The notes below the pieces were generated by a model. That model did not search any database and was not told the origin of the DNA. It saw nothing but the letters and a program-made list of their open reading frames with translations. Shown one piece after another: positions 57,851 through 64,000 of a DNA stretch of 64,000 nt. Position 1 is the stretch's first letter. The number at the start of each line of letters is the position of its first letter. A program made the translations under genes and the position numbers. Source of the DNA: Pteria penguin (Eukaryota > Mollusca > Bivalvia > Pterioida > Pteriidae); contig CM068587.1 of NCBI GenBank assembly GCA_035048485.1, positions 53,477,501-53,541,500 on the forward strand. Reading direction: 5' to 3'.

Positions 57851-60633
57851 TTATCAGTCTCCTTCCTTCGTTATTGTATGGTGTCCTCCACCATTTAGGT
57901 GAAACCACGGAAACAATGCCAATTTGAGCACTCCTTTTCGTCGGAAAAGAGAAGAATACTGGATAAGACGTCTCGGCACTGCTTCGCCCTATGGATGCAA
58001 TGACAATATTAGTAGTATTGGTAATCTCACTAGTCCTGCGTGTCAATCAGTTAACGTACTCGGTTTATTCAACAAAAGCCAGAGGAGGCATCGAAGTCAT
58101 GGTACACGCAAATACAACAAACCTGAAATACATAATATTTCCTTTGATGCTCTTTTGCCATTTATAAATAAACCTTTGGGCCTTCATCACATTCGTACAA
58201 AACTTTATTCTATTTCACTCAGAAAATTACACGAGTTGTACGTATCGTCCAGACACCGTATATTCACTGATATAAGCTCTGCAGAGTATAGACTAGATGG
58301 CATTATTATGGACATATCGACCGCTAGACTTTTTCGTCCCGTCAAGTCCGATATTTCTATGGAAAAATCTAATCGCCCTTTCATCAAAATTAAATTTGCA
58401 AATAAAGGCATTGATTATTTAAATTTCGGCCAAATTTTAAATCATAAGTCTGTTTTAGAGAAAATACTTCCATATTTCAAAAACAAAGATCCGCCATGTA
58501 TTTCCTATAGCTACACGCCATCAGTTGCATCCAAAATTTATAATTACAAAGGGTTTCTACAGTGTCTTGATCTTAGCAACTCTGCATGCCATTCTCAACC
58601 CTGTGCATGTTCCTCGTCTAATTTCGTATATTCTCCTTGTGGCCATGTCATTACTGGTGATCTCGATATAGTTAAAAACTCTAAATTAAGAGAACTTTTA
58701 CTTAAAGGTCCAAAATACAGAGAACCCAGATCATTCACATGGAGCCAAAATTTTGAGAATATTATGAACTGCTGCGAGGAATATGCCACACGATGGGCAA
58801 AAAGAGAGGAAGTACAAGTCGACACTCTTTCGGAATGGATAAAATCGATTGCAGTACTGCTGAGATCAAAAATTAAAAAATTACAAGGTTCTGTAAACAC
58901 CAGATTCGAATCTATTTTTAAAGATCCTGATGTTGTCAGAGAACTTACCTTCCTCCAAGAACATTATATCATTACACCAGCAGATAAAGCATCTAATAAT
59001 TATACATTTACTTGTAAGAAATATTACTTTGACAGCCTAGTGAAAGAATTAGGATTAAATTCAGCTCCAGGAAATCCTACTTATACTCTCACGAACTTTT
59101 CGGTTTCGGAAGTACTCGAGAATCATAGATCTGTCCTCAATACGTTTGGTATTGACTCAAATAAATTGAATTTAGAACTTCCATATTTGTACTGTATTCC
59201 AAAAATGCACAAAACTCCGTACAAACAACGCTTTATCGCTGGTTCCTCGAAGTGTTCCACAAAATCTGTATCGATGCTACTCACAAAAATATTATCAGAA
59301 ATTAAATCTGGCCTTCATAGATATTGCGAAACAGTATATTCCAGAAGTGGAATTAATCAAATGTGGATCCTTAAAAATTCAAAAGAGTTGTTAGAACATC
59401 TAAAATCAAAAAGTTTTACTAAAATTCACTCCATCAAGTCTTTTGACTTTTCGACTCTGTACACAACGATCCCTCATCAGAAATTAAAAGACAGATTAGC
59501 GGAAATTATTCAAAATGCATTTACTAGTAAAAACGGAAGCCGCAAATTCAAATATATAGTAATAGGCCACGATAAAACTTACTTTGTTAGGGAAAATTCT
59601 GATTCCAAAAATAAATACACTGAAACAGCTGTCATTCAGATGTTGAACTTTCTTATCGATAACATTTTTGTGGTGTTTGGAGGTAAGGTTTTTCAACAAA
59701 TTGTCGGCATTCCAATGGGCACTAACTGTGCTCCGCTTCTGGCTGACATATTCCTTTATTCATACGAAGCTGAGTTCATTCAGTCTTTGCTTTCGCAAGG
59801 AAAAAAACAATTGGCTCTTGGCTTCAATTTTACTTACAGATATATAGATGACTTGCTTTCAATTAATAATCCTTCATTCGCGGATTACCTTAGCATCATC
59901 TATCCAAGTGAACTGGAGGTCAAAGAAACCACAGAAACTAGTAATTCTACTTCGTATTTAGATATTATGCTGTCTTTCGACATTAATGGTCAATTGAACA
60001 CCTCACTCTATGACAAACGTGACGATTTCAATTTCGCTATCACAAACTTTCCTTTCATAAGTAGCAACATTCCATCATCGCCCGCATACGGCGTATTCAT
60101 ATCTCAGTTAATACGTTATTCCAGAGCATGTTCAAATTACAATGACTTTGTTCTGAGGGCTAGGCGACTTTCAGTTAAGCTGCTCAACCAGGGTTATATA
60201 TGTGCTAGACTAGCATCGTCACTGAGGAAGTTCTACGGTCGTTACGAGACTCTTATTACTCCATATGATATCTCGTTATCCAGACTTTTAAATGATATTC
60301 TGGACTGAGACCGATTCCGATCACTTTACACAGATTTCACACCTTCTATACTAGAAGGTTACCTACTTCGACTTCTCCATATATAGATACATATGGAATT
60401 CACACGATTTGACTCTTTCTACGGGGTATATGTGACGGGTGTTGCTAGCAAGCAGGAGATGCTCACTCTCCCCGGGCACCTGATCTCACTCCATCACAGG
60501 GGTTCACATATGCTCTTCAAGTAGACATATTTTGTTATTTTCCATTTGTTTTTCATTTTCACTGATTTTGTATGTCCTATGGTTTCATGATTTTTGGACT
60601 TGTGGTTTGGATTTATCCATCATCTTTACATTG
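57850..60633 (+). mobile_element. Penelope-like retroelement, nearly intact, 5' end unclear
   Basis: Open frame 57924-60308 plus a 3' tail that ends CCATCATCTTTACATT at about 60633, an end shared by the copies at 37556 and 40018. The tail contains the structured core at 60426-60513. No second copy of the tail is found upstream, so the usual PLE tandem/pLTR arrangement is absent here. The 5' boundary could not be fixed; it may be 5'-truncated. Confidence 0.88.
57924..60308 (+). CDS. PLE reverse transcriptase, 794 codons open
   Basis: Copies element RNA into DNA at nicked target sites. Order seen: REEYWIRRLGTASPYGCN near the N-terminus, which resembles the last part of a GIY-YIG nuclease as in PLEs with the nuclease before RT (Naiad-like); a QPCACSSSNF cysteine patch and GHVITGDL (about 230-250); IPKMHKTPYKQRFIAGS (RT motif 2); SFDFSTLYTTIPH at 506-518 (motif A Asp508); GIPMGTNCAPLLAD (motif B); RYIDDLLS with the catalytic pair at 642-643 (motif C); SYLDIMLS; NIPSSPAYGVFISQLIRYSR; KFYGRYE near the end. 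No GIY-YIG follows RT. The frame opens at TTG after an in-frame stop at 57900, not at ATG, so the true N-terminus probably lies upstream in another frame or is lost. Absence of internal stops suggests recent insertion. Confidence 0.93.
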   Translation: MSTPFRRKREEYWIRRLGTASPYGCNDNISSIGNLTSPACQSVNVLGLFNKSQRRHRSHGTRKYNKPEIHNISFDALLPFINKPLGLHHIRTKLYSISLRKLHELYVSSRHRIFTDISSAEYRLDGIIMDISTARLFRPVKSDISMEKSNRPFIKIKFANKGIDYLNFGQILNHKSVLEKILPYFKNKDPPCISYSYTPSVASKIYNYKGFLQCLDLSNSACHSQPCACSSSNFVYSPCGHVITGDLDIVKNSKLRELLLKGPKYREPRSFTWSQNFENIMNCCEEYATRWAKREEVQVDTLSEWIKSIAVLLRSKIKKLQGSVNTRFESIFKDPDVVRELTFLQEHYIITPADKASNNYTFTCKKYYFDSLVKELGLNSAPGNPTYTLTNFSVSEVLENHRSVLNTFGIDSNKLNLELPYLYCIPKMHKTPYKQRFIAGSSKCSTKSVSMLLTKILSEIKSGLHRYCETVYSRSGINQMWILKNSKELLEHLKSKSFTKIHSIKSFDFSTLYTTIPHQKLKDRLAEIIQNAFTSKNGSRKFKYIVIGHDKTYFVRENSDSKNKYTETAVIQMLNFLIDNIFVVFGGKVFQQIVGIPMGTNCAPLLADIFLYSYEAEFIQSLLSQGKKQLALGFNFTYRYIDDLLSINNPSFADYLSIIYPSELEVKETTETSNSTSYLDIMLSFDINGQLNTSLYDKRDDFNFAITNFPFISSNIPSSPAYGVFISQLIRYSRACSNYNDFVLRARRLSVKLLNQGYICARLASSLRKFYGRYETLITPYDISLSRLLNDILD

Positions 60634-60649
60634 CAATGATTTAGGGTAC

Positions 60650-61037
60650 GTCGGACGTGCGACTGGAGTCACTGAAACCCTACCTATTCATATATACTGA
60701 GCTAAGTATAAATACATACCCATTCATATACTGACGAATTGTGGTGACGTATTCAGCATAAAATTTTTGGTAGTATGCAATAAAAGGTGTCATATGAAAG
60801 ATGACATCAGAAATTATTTTCCCAGTTATTTACCATGAATAGGCTTGCAATCAGTTTCTGCATTCCAAATTCTAGTGCAAAAATATCTTCGCTTGTAATG
60901 CCCACATACTTTTTACATACATGTATTCATATATTTTGTGATTTGAAAAATACCCATTGATATATATTTGAAGGGAAAATGATACCCATCAATATATTGG
61001 GCGGCCTTAAAAGTATACTCTATTCCAGTCGCACGTA
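60650..61037. mobile_element. TIR element, copy 2 of the 47449 family
   Basis: Left GGACGTGCGACTGGAGTC and right complement ATACGTGCGACTGGAATAG are inverted. The interior shares TACCCATTCATATACTGA and GGGAAAATGATACCCATCAA with 47449-47671 but has about 100 bp extra. Starts 17 bp after the PLE end. Confidence 0.75.
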
Positions 61038-63285
61038 TGTTTATACCATTTATATACGTTGTAGGAATTTACACCGCACTCCACCGGGTGCCGAGTGAAA
61101 CACTGCTTATAGGGAGTACAGCCGCAGCAACAACAACAATGCTTTGATAATTAATGCTTTAGATAAATGCTTTGGGTGCATTTTATTTATACCATTCAAA
61201 GATACGTTCGCGTTTGACTGAATAAGATAGGATAACACAAATAGTGTTTACAAAGAATGAAAAGTACACCAGAATCATGCACGGATCCAAGGACTGGTTC
61301 CTGAGGAGTCCGGAATATATTTTCTGGACCAATGCCTGCACGGGAATGCTGCTTTAACTCTACTGAGATACATGTACATGTAGCTCTGGTATTGACGCAG
61401 TATATCTGGTGAAATTGATGTGAAATTACATTTTTCTTAGCACGGACACTTTTTGTATTTAATAAGACAACACAATATACGATGATTAAATGTATCCATT
61501 GTATGGAAGGTGCGTCTACAACCGTAATTTTTTAATGTAAAAGAAAGAAAGAAAGAAAGAAAGAACAAGCGTTTTCTGAATCATGGTGTAATACAATAAA
61601 CTTATCTTTCTCTGATTTCAATAATGCAGAACTCGGATATTGAGAAAAATATATTTTAAAAGATTCTCTGGGCTTTAGTGGCATCGAATTCGACCCTCTG
61701 AGGTACATGACTCTCGGAGGTAGATGACGCTAGAGGTTAAATGACAATTGGATGGCTGACGTTGTTTTGAGTGTTTCCTGCTTCGTTTTTGGTGGATATA
61801 CGAACTTAACAGGGGAGGCGGATTAAGAGAAGGAGTCTCCATTTACTCATCGACGTGGAAGAGGAAGGACAGGGCGCCATTCTAACTTTTTGACTGATCC
61901 TGTAAGTAAAGTTATATAAAAAGGAATTTCCACTCGGCAAAAATAATGCTCATAATAACCTATACTACAATGCATACAGATTCTAGTTACGGATCATTTT
62001 ATTGGCTTTTATTTCAACGGAGGTAGGTAGGTTATATAAACAGTGGTAAGTAAGCCAAGAGATCTAATTCTTCGAAAATAACTTTTCAAAAATATGATGA
62101 AAATATCATTTTTAAAATTTGAGTGTATGGTAGAAAGAAAGATAAATTACGTCTTTTGATTAAATATGCATATACAAGCATGTAGGTCTGCATTAAGTAT
62201 AAAACAGAATATATATTTTTGTAATAGGCAATCTAAATAAAAATAGAGTTTACGTTCGCTCTCTATGGTAACGTCACAAAACGTTTTTTTATTTTCACAA
62301 ATATAGTACTATGTTGACGCTGTACATAGATCTATATACTTGAGCTTATGTCGGGTTCAAAAATGTAAAATAATAATTCGGGATCTGAGTATGAATTATA
62401 TCGTACCATCAAAACAAGCAAGCATGCAGTCTGATTTCTGTTGAACATTACACCTCGTTTTTGTACAGAGAGAATGTGTATTGTCTCGTCGGAAATGAAA
62501 TACAGAGATTGCCGTATTTTATATAAGAAAGCACTGAAAGGTCCGTGAATTTGATGCAATGTAACAAAGTCTGAAATTTTCAAAATAAATGACATCGTCA
62601 TTAGTCTTCTTCGGTTTCGCTTCGCCAGTCGTTTTCATTGCAAGCACATAATATACTAAGGTCATATACTGAATATTAAAAAAGAGAAAGGTATCTTATG
62701 ATTAACTGAAGTTAAGTAATGAGTTTGAATAGTAAAGAGAAAATTTCCTTACCTTGTGCAAGGACTTATAAGCAAGAAGGATTGGAGTCTCGACTTTTCT
62801 CGCTAACATCTCGCATGACCTTTTGTTATGCAAATGAGATCTTGCGACGTTCGGTACTCTCTGATCTTCATACAGAAATTTCCATTACAAGTGGTACTAT
62901 CTAAACGAAAGTCCCATTTCCTTTATTGGGAAAATGATTTAGATCTCGATTTTCTTCACGGGAAATACATGTATAAACATTATGATGGAGTTTACAACAG
63001 TGATGACAACAAGTTTCAAATCGACACCCAGAACAAGAATCGTGGCAGATTTTCTATTTGATGAAAACAATAGGGAGGTTATAACACAGTGTTGTGTTAC
63101 TTTTCATGATAGCTTGAACTTTATTGAATGAATTCACCAACTTTATTAGGTCAAGTATCCTTTACCTCGATGAGTGCGGACCGAGAGCAGATTTTCGATG
63201 CTTGTACAAACAGAGAAATGACAGTGCTATCATAGAATATTTTACGAAGTTCTTGTCAACAATTAACCCAAGGACAATCAATTTT
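61038..63285. other. No recognisable gene
   Basis: An AAAG run at 61541-61565 and AT-rich DNA. Open frames at 62719-62904, 62828-63061 and 63124-63360 overlap or abut but match no domain I know and have no convincing splice linkage. Confidence 0.4.
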
Positions 63286-63960
63286 TCAAACCTACATGAA
63301 GTAATACTTAAGAAAACACCTGTCAAATTCTCTTCTTCAAAGATCGCAGAGGGACTCTGAGATAAGACCATATGTACATGTATTAAACCTTATAGATATA
63401 ATTGCCAACATAATTTTAAAAATATATATTTAAGGCCACACACTAGAGTCTCATGTACATTTTGGTACCAACATATCACATGTAAACCATGTAATACTTG
63501 AGAAAATTAGATAATTAAAACCGACCTGTCAAATTCTCTTCATAATGGGTCGCAAATAATAATTGGAGATTAAGACCCAGTGTATGTGGCCTTATAGACA
63601 TAGCATTGTCCATATAATTAAATGAAAGTTATTTCTGTGCACACACTAGAGTCTCTTGTACATTTTGATGCAAAACATATCACGTGTAAACCTTGTAATA
63701 CTTGAGAAAATGGGAAAATTCAAATGGACCTACCTTTTTTTCTTCATTTATCGTTTGAGGAGTACAGGATACGACACCTTTATATAAACCTTTGTAGATA
63801 AAAAGTTGGCAAGAAAATGAAATAAAGACTAGTTTTAGTGCACGCTCCAAAGTCTCATGACTTTATTGATACCAACAGCGTTTCTGTACACCCTGAAACA
63901 TATGAGAAAATGGGGCAATTCATACAGGTCTATAGACGAAATATGCCAGAGGTCAGCTTC
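63285..63960 (+). repeat. About 200-bp tandem repeat, at least three units
   Basis: CACACACTAGAGTCTCATGT, TACATTTTGRTRCMAACATA, TCACATGTAAACCATGTAAT and ACTTGAGAAAAT occur in order near 63438, 63641 and 63842. A fourth, partial unit begins near 63300 (GTAATACTTAAGAAAACACC, CTGTCAAATTCTCTTC). The array may continue past the window end. Confidence 0.85.
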
Positions 63961-64000
63961 GAATCATCCTACTTTAAAATGAAATTCCCAAACCATTTTC

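Noticed and set aside
60426..60513. Hammerhead ribozyme in the core motif
   Set aside because: PLEs can carry hammerheads, but I find no CTGANGA followed by GAAA in the right arrangement on either strand of the core copies.
62719..63360. Possible gene in the final 2 kb
   Set aside because: Three overlapping or adjacent short frames without domain similarity or convincing splice links; the last overlaps the start of a tandem repeat.

Overview
The window looks like nuclear DNA of a marine bivalve mollusc. It is AT-rich and gene-poor, its genes are split by GT-AG introns, and it is saturated with repeats. The repeats include tRNA-derived SINEs with ATCA-type tails, Penelope-like retroelements (PLEs), Tc1/mariner relics, foldback/MITE elements and long TA, GTA and CT microsatellites. 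The species call is inference; no marker gene is present.

Five spliced genes can be assembled by hand with consistent phases. (1) A cytochrome P450 of CYP2-like layout lies on + at 24168-33006 (8 exons, 501 aa). It keeps the ExxR pair and the heme cysteine but departs from consensus at several catalytic positions. (2-5) Four secreted single-domain C-type lectins form a cluster: two tandem paralogues on - (34556-38897 and 41894-45349) and two on + (46982-49394 and 54373-56631). Inner exon sizes are conserved (97 nt, then 232/235 nt), but the + genes carry an extra intron after the signal peptide. The ligand-motif tripeptide differs among them (EPN, APN, RPN, EPN), so the cluster probably offers a range of sugar specificities for innate recognition.

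Mobile DNA fills most of the rest. A nearly intact PLE (open frame 57924-60308, all RT motifs) ends in a 3' tail at about 60633. Truncated, internally deleted or chimeric relatives lie at 14456-15290, 28990-29302, 36884-37556 and 39878-40018, and a second PLE-like family is seen at 45460-46440 and in many 3' fragments. A mariner relic lies at 1354-2000 and a Tc1 relic at 7610-8176. Several TIR elements (4714-5209, 12342-13320, 21931-22170, 43885-44101, 53336-53827, 60650-61037) and two SINE families are present.

The most unusual signal is a core of about 85-100 nt that recurs about 16 times on both strands: in the 3' tail of the intact PLE, in otherwise unrelated short repeats, and, in a shortened 64-bp form, as the monomer of two satellite arrays (49706-50736 and 51374-52072). 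Copies have an outer stem whose two arms change together, a small inner hairpin, and a hairpin with a conserved YGCTYAC loop. This suggests a selected RNA structure that has moved among elements. It does not match the hammerhead ribozyme consensus and I cannot name it.
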